From a bacterium (GTDB lineage: Bacteria > Patescibacteriota > Andersenbacteria > UBA10190), in the NCBI GenBank assembly GCA_002686445.1, contig NZCO01000004.1, positions 1 to 5,208 of the forward strand: a DNA stretch of 5,208 nucleotides, written 5' to 3'. Position numbers and translations under genes: made by a program. Below are positions 1 through 4,500 of the stretch, piece by piece (the first letter of the stretch is position 1; every line of letters starts with the position of its first letter). The notes below the pieces were generated by a model, which was given only the letters and a program-made list of their open reading frames with translations, did no database searches and was not told where the DNA came from.

Positions 1-1
1 C

Positions 2-283
2 AAACAGGAGGACCAGTGGAGAGGATACTATGAGCTAGCGCCCGATTACAGGGGAGAAACAATAGCAGCGCTGACCGATGGCGACTTCATAGTTACCGTG
101 GTCCTCGGCGATTCACCGGCAATGAGAATTGACCAACTGGTTGATTCGGAGGAAGGCCGATGCATGAAGCAAGTACATGGGCTAAAGCCATTACCTGCCG
201 ATGATGACCCGATCCGGACTAGCACCCTAATCAGCAATGTCCACATTTTTCTTGATGAGGCCGGTCTGGGCGGTTGTTGCTGA
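2..283 (+). CDS. 3' end of an unrecognised protein gene (partial)
   Basis: This reading frame is open from the second base of the window to a TGA, giving 93 residues of what is probably a longer protein beginning upstream. An intrinsic terminator follows 25 bases after the stop, which supports a real plus-strand gene. The visible part is acidic and hydrophilic, with no membrane segment or motif I recognise. It contains a stretch reading IVTVVLGDSPAMRIDQL and ends in Gly-Gly-Cys-Cys. A GTG at 98 or an ATG at 121 could act as internal starts, but the open frame upstream of them makes a truncated view of a longer gene more likely. No function is proposed. Confidence 0.55.
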   Translation, partial: KQEDQWRGYYELAPDYRGETIAALTDGDFIVTVVLGDSPAMRIDQLVDSEEGRCMKQVHGLKPLPADDDPIRTSTLISNVHIFLDEAGLGGCC

Positions 284-308
284 GCTAGACAATAGCATAC
301 CTTTGGCA

Positions 309-335
309 GCCCGTGTGTAAGCACGGGCTTTTTTT
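309..335 (+). terminator. Intrinsic terminator of the upstream plus-strand gene
   Basis: A perfect 7 bp stem (GCCCGTG at 309-315 with CACGGGC at 322-328) with a 6-base loop is followed by seven T. It lies 25 bases after the stop of the partial plus-strand gene. There is no T-tract on the other side, so it should act on the plus strand only. Confidence 0.9.
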
Positions 336-360
336 CGATTCCTTTCAACTACTTATTTCA

Positions 361-396
361 TTTGTAAGAACCCTTTTGTAATAAGCTACAGAAGGG
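361..396 (-). terminator. Possible weak terminator after tktC
   Basis: An inverted repeat (CCCTTTTGTA at 371-380, TACAGAAGGG at 387-396) lies about 50 bases after the tktC stop. On the minus strand it is followed by TTCTTACAAA, a poor U-tract, and one of its ten pairs is a C-A mismatch. Read on the plus strand the same pair is a G-U wobble, but no T-tract follows. It is the only terminator-like element downstream of the transketolase genes, so the call rests mainly on position. Confidence 0.35.
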
Positions 397-446
397 CGGA
401 GTCTTTGTTCGCGCATCACAACCTGGCGCTTCTCCTTTGCCTATAA

Positions 447-1439
447 TTATCGCTTTCGTTTGACAACTCGTTTGACCGCCGCGACGATGGCGTCTGCATC
501 CATGCGATATTTTTTGAGTAGTTCGGCGGGTTCGCCTGATTCACCGAAGGAATTTTGCATACCAATAAACTCGATGGGCACGGGATAGGTGCGAGCCAGG
601 GCTTCGGCGATAGCGCCTCCGACCCCACCCATGACTTGGTGTTCTTCTACCGTGACCACGGCGCCGCAGTCGCGTGCGGCTTTTTCTATTGTTTCTTCAT
701 CGAGCGGTTTGATGCTTGGACTGTTTATGACCCGGGCAGAAATTCCTTGCTCAATCAATCGGTCAGCAGCAACCAAGGCTGAATGGATGATCGGTCCGGC
801 GCCGAAGATCGCCACGTCTTTACCCTCCCGGAAAACCTGAGCCTTGCCCACGGCGAATGGTGTATCAGGTGTGGTGAATGCGGGCGTGCCAACACGGGCG
901 TAGCGGAAATAGACGGGACCTTCGATGGCAGCGGCCGCATGGACTATTTTGCGAGTTTCCTCTACATCGCATGGCACTAACACAGTCATGCGTGGCAACA
1001 CCCGAGTTAGCGTAATGTCCTCCATTGCCTGATGTGTGGCTCCGTCTGGACCAACCGAAATACCGGTATGTCCACCCGCATACTTCACGTTCGCATTGTT
1101 GTAACAGCCACTAATGCGGATTTGGTCCCAGTTTCGCCCGGGACTGAACACGGCATACGTCGAGATAAAGGGAATCTTGCCCTGTAGGGCCAGGCCGACA
1201 GCTACTACCGCCATGTTTTGCTCTGCGATACCCATTTGAATGTAGCGGTCGGGAAAGGCGTCTCGGAATTTAGCCGAGCGCGTTGACTCAGACAAGTCAC
1301 CGCACAGAGCGACGACATTTTCGTTTTTTTCTCCGAGCTCGACTAAGCCAATGCCGTATCCGTCACGGGTCGGAATAATCTCAATGTCTGGTGATAGCGT
1401 GTCGTTCTTCAGGTGTGCGTTTTTAGCCAACTTGCTCAT
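447..1439 (-). CDS. tktC: Transketolase, C-terminal subunit (pyrimidine-binding and C-terminal domains)
   Basis: This 330-residue protein is the second half of a split thiamine-diphosphate-dependent transketolase. With the N-terminal subunit it moves two-carbon units between sugar phosphates in the cytoplasm. Residues about 20-185 form the pyrimidine-binding domain. GIAEQNM (70-76) carries the Glu (E73) that activates the cofactor in this family. GGHTGISVGPDG (122-133) and THQAMEDI (135-142) are the conserved core, and FRYAR (178-182) is a typical substrate-side segment. Residues about 200-320 form the transketolase C-terminal domain, with VEEH (264-267) and GGVGG (271-275). Length is usual for the split family. 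The ATG overlaps the tktN stop as ATGA and no good ribosome binding site precedes it, so translation is probably coupled to tktN. A DXS-like or other two-subunit enzyme half is the main alternative. The rpe and rpiB neighbours favour transketolase. Confidence 0.95.
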   Translation of the reverse strand: MSKLAKNAHLKNDTLSPDIEIIPTRDGYGIGLVELGEKNENVVALCGDLSESTRSAKFRDAFPDRYIQMGIAEQNMAVVAVGLALQGKIPFISTYAVFSPGRNWDQIRISGCYNNANVKYAGGHTGISVGPDGATHQAMEDITLTRVLPRMTVLVPCDVEETRKIVHAAAAIEGPVYFRYARVGTPAFTTPDTPFAVGKAQVFREGKDVAIFGAGPIIHSALVAADRLIEQGISARVINSPSIKPLDEETIEKAARDCGAVVTVEEHQVMGGVGGAIAEALARTYPVPIEFIGMQNSFGESGEPAELLKKYRMDADAIVAAVKRVVKRKR

Positions 1440-2320
1440 AGGTCCATGTTTTCAATCTTACCGTCGAGGGTGCGTAGTTGTTTCAGGGCCTCAGTCCCCT
1501 GCACGTCCTTGCTAGGAGTTCGATTAGTTTCCACTTTGCCGGGCGGTGCGCCGTGCCAGCGATAATCAAATTCCATAAAGTCGACACCTTTGCCCGGAAT
1601 GGTATGAGCGATGATACACACGGGCTTTTCGACAATGGCCTTGGCCTCATTACAGGCGTCGATCACGGCTTCAATATTGTGACCATCAATATCCATCACG
1701 TGCCAGCCGAACGCTTCGTAGCGATCTCGCAGTGGTTCTTTGGTCATGACGTCTTCTGTCATGCCATCAATCTGAATATTATTGCGGTCAATAATGGCGG
1801 TTAAGTGTTGCAACCGATAGTGGCCGGCAAACTGGGCTGCTTCCCACACTGATCCTTCGTCATGCTCACCGTCAGATAAGACCACAAACGTTTGATAGGA
1901 CTTACCGTCCATCCATCCGGCGTAGGCGCACCCTGCTCCGATACCCATGCCTTGCCCCAGACTGGCCGCTGATGATTCAACGCCGGGAGTGGTCAGTCGG
2001 TCCATATGCCCTTGTAGTCGGGTGCCGAGCTTACGCAGGGTTTTAAGTTCTTCTACCGGGAAAAACCCGGCGCGCGCTAATACGGCATACCAAATAGGTG
2101 CGGTGTGGCCGCAAGAGACAAACAGCCGATCACGGTCAGGGTTATCCATCTCCTTCGGATCAATGTTCATGACGTTGAAGTACAGCGCGGTGGCAATATC
2201 AGCTAGGTCCAGCGGCCCGGCTGTATGGCCGGATCCTGCTTCAATCAACATGGAAATCACGTCCTCGCGGAGCGTGTTGGCCATGCGGTTGAGATCGGGA
2301 AGGGTAGTTAGCTTTTCCAT
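1436..2320 (-). CDS. tktN: Transketolase, N-terminal subunit (thiamine diphosphate-binding)
   Basis: This 294-residue protein is the cofactor-binding half of a split transketolase. Family landmarks appear in order: GSGHTAGPLDLADI (29-42) with the conserved His32, SCGHTAP (69-75) with His72, GHMDR (104-108), SLGQGMG (120-126), and the thiamine diphosphate/Mg signature starting SDGEHDEGSVWEA (149-161) and closing with NNIQIDG (180-186). GKG (243-245) and WHG (255-257) follow near the C-terminus. Length is typical for the split form. The start is chosen because AGGTGAG (2335-2329) sits 8 bases upstream of the ATG. The last codons overlap the start of tktC by four bases, so both subunits should be made from one message. 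No convincing promoter lies between the upstream terminator (2364-2410) and the start. The ribosome binding site is complementary to the small RNA predicted at 2710-2850. Confidence 0.95.
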   Translation of the reverse strand: MEKLTTLPDLNRMANTLREDVISMLIEAGSGHTAGPLDLADIATALYFNVMNIDPKEMDNPDRDRLFVSCGHTAPIWYAVLARAGFFPVEELKTLRKLGTRLQGHMDRLTTPGVESSAASLGQGMGIGAGCAYAGWMDGKSYQTFVVLSDGEHDEGSVWEAAQFAGHYRLQHLTAIIDRNNIQIDGMTEDVMTKEPLRDRYEAFGWHVMDIDGHNIEAVIDACNEAKAIVEKPVCIIAHTIPGKGVDFMEFDYRWHGAPPGKVETNRTPSKDVQGTEALKQLRTLDGKIENMDL

Positions 2321-2328
2321 ACGACTTA

Positions 2329-2335
2329 CTCACCT
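2329..2335 (-). promoter_or_regulatory. Ribosome binding site of tktN, within a candidate antisense target
   Basis: The minus-strand sequence AGGTGAG ends 8 bases before the tktN ATG and is the clearest Shine-Dalgarno of the four pathway genes. The larger element (minus strand of 2323-2334) is complementary at 11 of 12 positions to nt 2829-2818 of the small RNA encoded about 480 bases upstream. A TATACT at 2341-2336 looks like a -10 box but would place the transcript start inside this site, and no -35 accompanies it. Confidence 0.7.
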
Positions 2336-2363
2336 AGTATACCGGCTATTCTGATTTCCGTAT

Positions 2364-2410
2364 AAAAGAAAAAACCCGCAACACGCGTCCGCTGGGAGTA
2401 CGTGTTACGG
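2364..2410 (-). terminator. Intrinsic terminator (or attenuator) upstream of tktN
   Basis: On the minus strand a 10 bp stem (CCGTAACACG, 2410-2401, with CGTGTTGCGG, 2385-2376) with a 15-base loop is followed by G, six T, C and four T. One pair is G-U on the minus strand but would be a C-A mismatch on the plus strand, which supports minus orientation. The T-tract ends about 44 bases before the tktN start. It could end transcripts arriving from rpe and the small RNA. It could also attenuate tkt transcription if the tkt promoter lies further upstream. Confidence 0.85.
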
Positions 2411-2438
2411 ATCGGGCTAGCGTAGGTCGGGGCAAGAG

Positions 2439-2456
2439 TTAGTGCTTAAGCGCTAA
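2439..2456. repeat. 18 bp near-perfect palindrome, possible operator
   Basis: TTAGTGCTTAAGCGCTAA reads the same on both strands apart from one mismatched pair (8 of 9 arm positions match). Dyads of this size without a spacer are typical of sites for dimeric DNA-binding proteins. It lies about 120 bases upstream of the tktN start and upstream of its terminator. No regulator gene is present in the window, so its role is unknown. Confidence 0.45.
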
Positions 2457-2650
2457 TCGCCTAGCAGCACAGACCTTGGTTGTATCCCCGCACGTTACCA
2501 CACGACTCGCTATCCCCGTTGGAACAGAGGCTTTCACCATCAGCTTGATCCGGGACTTCGAAATCGTCTGGGCGCTTACTTACGGCGCGTATCAAGTGGT
2601 GCGTCCGCCTATGTCTGCGGAACCAGGATGCGCGGTGGTGAAACAGCCCA

Positions 2651-2670
2651 CACTTTGCAGCTGCATAGTG
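2651..2670. repeat. 20 bp near-perfect palindrome, possible operator
   Basis: A perfect 10 bp palindrome, TGCAGCTGCA (2656-2665), is extended by CACT on the left and AGTG on the right across a T-T mismatch, so 9 of 10 arm positions match. It lies about 40 bases beyond the small-RNA terminator in the direction of minus-strand transcription. Its arms differ from those of the palindrome at 2439-2456, so the two are not copies of one site. Confidence 0.4.
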
Positions 2671-2707
2671 CTCACCGATGGTAGTATGCGTGCTGATGCA
2701 CGCAAGT

Positions 2708-2755
2708 ATAAAAAAAGACTCAGATTGGTTGGTACAAATTGTGCCAATCTGAGTC
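2708..2755 (-). terminator. Strong intrinsic terminator of the small RNA
   Basis: On the minus strand a perfect 12 bp stem (GACTCAGATTGG, 2717-2728 on plus, with CCAATCTGAGTC, 2744-2755) is followed by seven T. TTGG is repeated in tandem within one arm, so an alternative inner stem (TTGGTAC with GTGCCAA) can replace the last four pairs. This is the strongest terminator in the window and defines the 3' end of the RNA that begins near 2850. Confidence 0.92.
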
Positions 2756-2850
2756 GTGATGTTTTCGGCCGGCGCCAGCCTTCGCCTTTGAAGGGCCACG
2801 CTGGTGCCGACCACGGGGGTGAGAAAGTCCGTACCGATCGAAGCGGTACC
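2710..2850 (-). ncRNA. Predicted small RNA (about 141 nt) with own promoter and terminator
   Basis: A near-consensus promoter (TTGACG, 17 bases, TATAGT) places a start at about 2850-2849, and a 12 bp terminator with seven T ends the RNA near 2710. The predicted RNA opens with a hairpin (GTACCG, loop CTTCGAT, CGGTAC; 2849-2831). A single-stranded pyrimidine-rich linker follows (about 2830-2809). A second stem-loop is formed by CGGCACCAGC (2809-2800) and GCTGGCGCCG (2779-2770), with one A-C mismatch and an inner CTTC/GAAG. An AAAAC-containing linker leads to the terminator hairpin. This three-hairpin layout resembles bacterial trans-acting small RNAs. The first linker is complementary to the tktN ribosome binding site. 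It matches no RNA family I recognise (not 6S, SRP, tmRNA or RNase P), and the second hairpin's mismatch pairs better on the plus strand. No coding frame in it looks real. Confidence 0.6.
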
Positions 2851-2855
2851 CGGAG

Positions 2856-2884
2856 ACTATACTTGCTGAGGGCTAGGACGTCAA
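2856..2884 (-). promoter_or_regulatory. Promoter of the predicted small RNA
   Basis: On the minus strand TTGACG (2884-2879) and TATAGT (2861-2856) are separated by exactly 17 bases, each one base away from the vegetative sigma consensus. The promoter begins 16 bases after the T-tract of the preceding terminator, so the RNA it drives should be independent of rpe transcription. The predicted start is a G at 2850 or 2849, directly at the base of the first hairpin. Confidence 0.75.
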
Positions 2885-2900
2885 GAACACCGTCTGCGGA

Positions 2901-2951
2901 ATAAAAAGACCGCACATGACACCGGGAGTTCGGTTTGCATCATGTACGGTC
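2901..2951 (-). terminator. Intrinsic terminator after the rpe region or candidate ncRNA
   Basis: On the minus strand GACCGTACATGA (2951-2940) pairs with TCATGTGCGGTC (2919-2908) over 12 bp, followed by five T, A, then TT one base further on. One U-G pair would be a mismatch on the plus strand, favouring minus orientation. The loop holds a nested ACCG/CGGT hairpin. It ends either the long 3' region of the rpiB-rpe message or a separate RNA beginning near 3170. Confidence 0.85.
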
Positions 2952-3170
2952 GGTGGGGAGGGCGGCAGAATCGACCCGGTCAATCACCGTGCTTCTCAAG
3001 CGGTGATAGTGCAATTACCAGAGTCAATCCTCGATCGCCCGTGGTACTTAACCAAGCTTCCGCAGGAACGTAACGAGCCCGTCATCGGCCTTGCTTTCCG
3101 GACAAGGCACTCGTATCGTTCCAACTCGGCCAGACCACTCCCTCAACCAGCCAGCAACGCGGCTCCCTCC
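2903..3170 (-). ncRNA. Candidate structured RNA (about 270 nt) downstream of rpe
   Basis: The stretch after rpe has no credible protein frame but is rich in minus-strand structure. A long hairpin runs over about 3122-3065: GGAACG, a 2x2 internal loop, ACGAG, an inner CCTTG/CAAGG stem, then CTCGT and CGTTCC. A 7 bp hairpin ATCACCG/CGGTGAT lies at 3006-2982. GGAGGG (3170-3165) can pair with CCCTCC (2962-2957), closing the whole domain just before the terminator. A possible promoter places the start near GGAGGG. Ends that pair, followed at once by a terminator, resemble known structured RNAs. I could not fit it to RNase P, tmRNA, SRP, 6S or a riboswitch. It may instead simply be a structured 3' UTR of rpiB-rpe. 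Confidence 0.4.
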
Positions 3171-3174
3171 AAAG

Positions 3175-3202
3175 AGACTACGTCGCTGCAAAGCTGGGTC
3201 AA
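3175..3202 (-). promoter_or_regulatory. Weak candidate promoter for the structured RNA after rpe
   Basis: On the minus strand TTGACC (3202-3197), a 16-base spacer and TAGTCT (3180-3175) would start transcription near 3170-3168, at the GGAGGG that can close the downstream RNA domain. The -10 matches only three of six positions, and a similar pair (TTGACG, 16 bases, TAGGCT) occurs at 3276-3249 just after rpe. The call is tentative. Confidence 0.25.
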
Positions 3203-3284
3203 AGTAGCTACAGTTATAAGGTGCAACGAGATTCTCAAATCCTTAGCAAGCCTACGGGGGCACGTGCCTGCGTCAAGCGACCGG

Positions 3285-3938
3285 CTAGCTTACGGCAGCG
3301 TCTTGCAGTCGAGCAATATTCACCTGCGGCGGCTCGCCCTCAAAGATGGCGGAGTTAGCACACAAGATAGTGGCTCCGGCGGCCACGAACTTTGGCACGG
3401 TGGTCAAGTTGACGCTACCATCCACCGTTATCGGTACGTCGGGATGTTGTTTGTGAAAAGCGCCCATGTTGCGGAATACTTTTTCTTCGAGCGGGGCGCC
3501 GCCATATCCGGGCTTCACGCCCATGAATAAGACAAAATCTATTCGGGGGAGCTGTTCTTCCAGCCATTGCCAGGGCGTATCCGGGTTTATCGCCAGACCG
3601 AGCTCACTACTTGAGTTGCTTCGTAGCTGCGTATAGGTTTCGTCGATGTGTCCCCCATCCGCAAAGGCTTCAATATGAAACAGGCACCGCGCCGGGTTGA
3701 GGTCAGCAACGTCGTCTATGTAATGGTCCGGGTTATGGACCATCATGTGTAGCTCAATTTTCTGACTATCTGGTAATCGTTTGAAGTGACGAACATCGCG
3801 GAACGTGCCGTCCCCCGCAAACACGCCATCTGTTACATCTATATGAATGTGTGATGCCAGGGTGTGCACCTTGTCCCAGTCTTCGGCGATACGCTCGTAG
3901 GTGCGACGCAAAATTGCGGGGACAATCTCTATGCTCAT
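3285..3938 (-). CDS. rpe: Ribulose-phosphate 3-epimerase
   Basis: This 217-residue cytoplasmic TIM-barrel enzyme interconverts ribulose 5-phosphate and xylulose 5-phosphate. The metal ligands and catalytic acid/base residues of the family can be placed: HIDVTDG (32-38) with His32 and Asp34, ELHMMV (62-67) with His64, and TVDGSV (171-176) with Asp173. The phosphate-binding loop MGVKPGYGG (139-147) is canonical, and FHIE (87-90) is a further family motif. Length is normal. The usual PSIL near the N-terminus is PAIL here (Ala8 in place of Ser), and no other key residue is missing. The ATG overlaps the rpiB stop (ATGA), so translation is likely coupled. A related sugar-phosphate epimerase such as allulose-6-phosphate 3-epimerase is less likely given the neighbours. 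The gene ends in TAG, and no other protein gene follows for about 960 bases. Confidence 0.93.
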   Translation of the reverse strand: MSIEIVPAILRRTYERIAEDWDKVHTLASHIHIDVTDGVFAGDGTFRDVRHFKRLPDSQKIELHMMVHNPDHYIDDVADLNPARCLFHIEAFADGGHIDETYTQLRSNSSSELGLAINPDTPWQWLEEQLPRIDFVLFMGVKPGYGGAPLEEKVFRNMGAFHKQHPDVPITVDGSVNLTTVPKFVAAGATILCANSAIFEGEPPQVNIARLQDAAVS

Positions 3939-4384
3939 CGTCCTGCTTCGTAGCTGCTTATTTTATCAATGCGACGCTTGAACCGATCTTCGCCAGCAAA
4001 TTCTGTGGCCAGCCACATCTCCACGACTTTCTTCGCGTCAGCCAGCTCAATGTAGTCGGAACTTAAGATCAGTATATTAGTGTTGTCGTCACTGCGTCCG
4101 ACCGCTGCTATCTCGGGGTCTCTTGCTTGTCCGGCTCGAACGCCTGGCACCTTATTAGCGCTAATGACCATACCGACGCCAGAGCCACAGATACCAATGC
4201 CAAAACTACCAGGCTCGCTGGCGACCTTCTCTCCAAGCGCAAATCCATAGTCAGGATAGTCATCACTCTTCACGTATTTTTTGGGACCTAGGTCTGTGAC
4301 CTCGTGTCCACTACTTTCCAGCCACTCTAACAATTCCGTCTTCATTTCGAAGCCGCGGTGGTCTGCTGCCAGGTAAACCTTCAT
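3935..4384 (-). CDS. rpiB: Ribose-5-phosphate isomerase B
   Basis: This 149-residue protein of the RpiB/LacAB family interconverts ribose 5-phosphate and ribulose 5-phosphate. Visible signatures are AADHRGFEMK (6-15) with Asp8-His9, DDYPDYG (41-47), GICGSGVGM (64-72) with the catalytic Cys66, ANKVPGVRAG (76-85) and NTNIL (101-105). C-terminal arginines (RFKRR, 134-138) are in the region that binds phosphate in relatives. Length is typical. The conserved His that helps open the sugar ring in the E. coli enzyme (His99, in an HND context) aligns with Asp99 here (SDDNTN). The start is fixed by the N-terminal DHRG motif. CAGGG directly abuts the ATG, too close for a normal ribosome binding site, so initiation may be leaderless or unusual. 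It overlaps rpe by four bases and diverges from the plus-strand gene at 4501. Confidence 0.93.
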   Translation of the reverse strand: MKVYLAADHRGFEMKTELLEWLESSGHEVTDLGPKKYVKSDDYPDYGFALGEKVASEPGSFGIGICGSGVGMVISANKVPGVRAGQARDPEIAAVGRSDDNTNILILSSDYIELADAKKVVEMWLATEFAGEDRFKRRIDKISSYEAGR

Positions 4385-4420
4385 CCCTGAAGCGTATCAT
4401 GGCTCAGTACGGCGTCAGCA

Positions 4421-4449
4421 TTGACAATGTCATAAGGCTATGCTATAAA
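4421..4449 (+). promoter_or_regulatory. Near-consensus promoter for the 90-residue orphan gene
   Basis: TTGACA (4421-4426), exactly 17 bases, then TATAAA (4444-4449), preceded by TGC as in an extended -10. This is the best promoter in the window. Transcription should start near 4456, about 45 bases before the ATG at 4501. A perfect 11-base palindrome, TGACAATGTCA (4422-4432), overlaps the -35 and could be a repressor site. Confidence 0.85.
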
Positions 4450-4500
4450 ATGCTCACGCACGTACCTTGTAAGCATCAATTACCAGCGAAGGTGACAGAG

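Larger units (their letters stand above)
2411..2707. other. Gene-free stretch between two terminators, upstream of the tkt genes
   Basis: About 300 bases lie between the small-RNA terminator and the terminator before tktN. Open frames here on both strands have unlikely composition and no recognisable domain, so I see no protein gene. The contents are two near-perfect palindromes (2439-2456 and 2651-2670), a short hairpin GCGTGC/GCACGC with a four-base loop (2688-2703), and a 5 bp hairpin (2604-2621). No convincing promoter pair was found on the minus strand. The stretch may be the 5' leader or control region of the tkt operon, or a third untranslated RNA. The sequence alone does not decide. 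Confidence 0.5.

Noticed and set aside
2336..2341. TATACT as a -10 box for tktN.
   Set aside because: Transcription would begin within the Shine-Dalgarno sequence, and the base positions for a -35 read TATACG.
2818..2830. GAGAAAGTCC on the plus strand resembles the GAGGAAAGUCC start of bacterial RNase P RNA, with CAGAATCG at 2966-2973 recalling its 3' conserved segment.
   Set aside because: The P4 pairing partners do not match, the other conserved regions are absent, and terminator polarity puts transcription on the opposite strand.
2831..2850. GGTACCGC on the minus strand recalled the T-box antiterminator motif.
   Set aside because: The surrounding T-box sequence (AGGGTGGTACCGCG) and specifier loop are absent, and the segment is the first hairpin of the small RNA.
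2856..2871. AGCAAGTATAGTCTCC on the minus strand resembles the S element of group I introns.
   Set aside because: No partner R, P or Q elements were found, and the same bases form a correctly spaced -10 box.
2476..2904. Long open frames across the island (plus 2476-2904 and 2916-3530; minus 2461-2814 and 2592-2915).
   Set aside because: They overlap each other, cross terminators and promoter elements, have no recognisable domains or ribosome binding sites, and 2916-3530 runs into the antisense of rpe.
2905..2966. Plus-strand GTACGGTCGGTGGGGAGGG looked like the end of a group II intron domain V.
   Set aside because: The matching 5' arm with the AGC catalytic triad and a GNRA loop is missing, no reverse transcriptase is present, and the inverted repeat is better explained as a minus-strand terminator.
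3065..3122. TCCGGAA and GGCCGATGACG on the minus strand resemble parts of bacterial SRP RNA.
   Set aside because: The conserved GGAAGGAAGCAGC core is lacking, and the segment forms its own CCTTG/CAAGG stem that does not fit helix 8.
3723..3743. A 7 bp inverted repeat ATGGTCC/GGACCAT.
   Set aside because: It lies inside conserved rpe coding sequence (Met-Val-His-Asn-Pro-Asp-His) with no T-tract, and is likely incidental.
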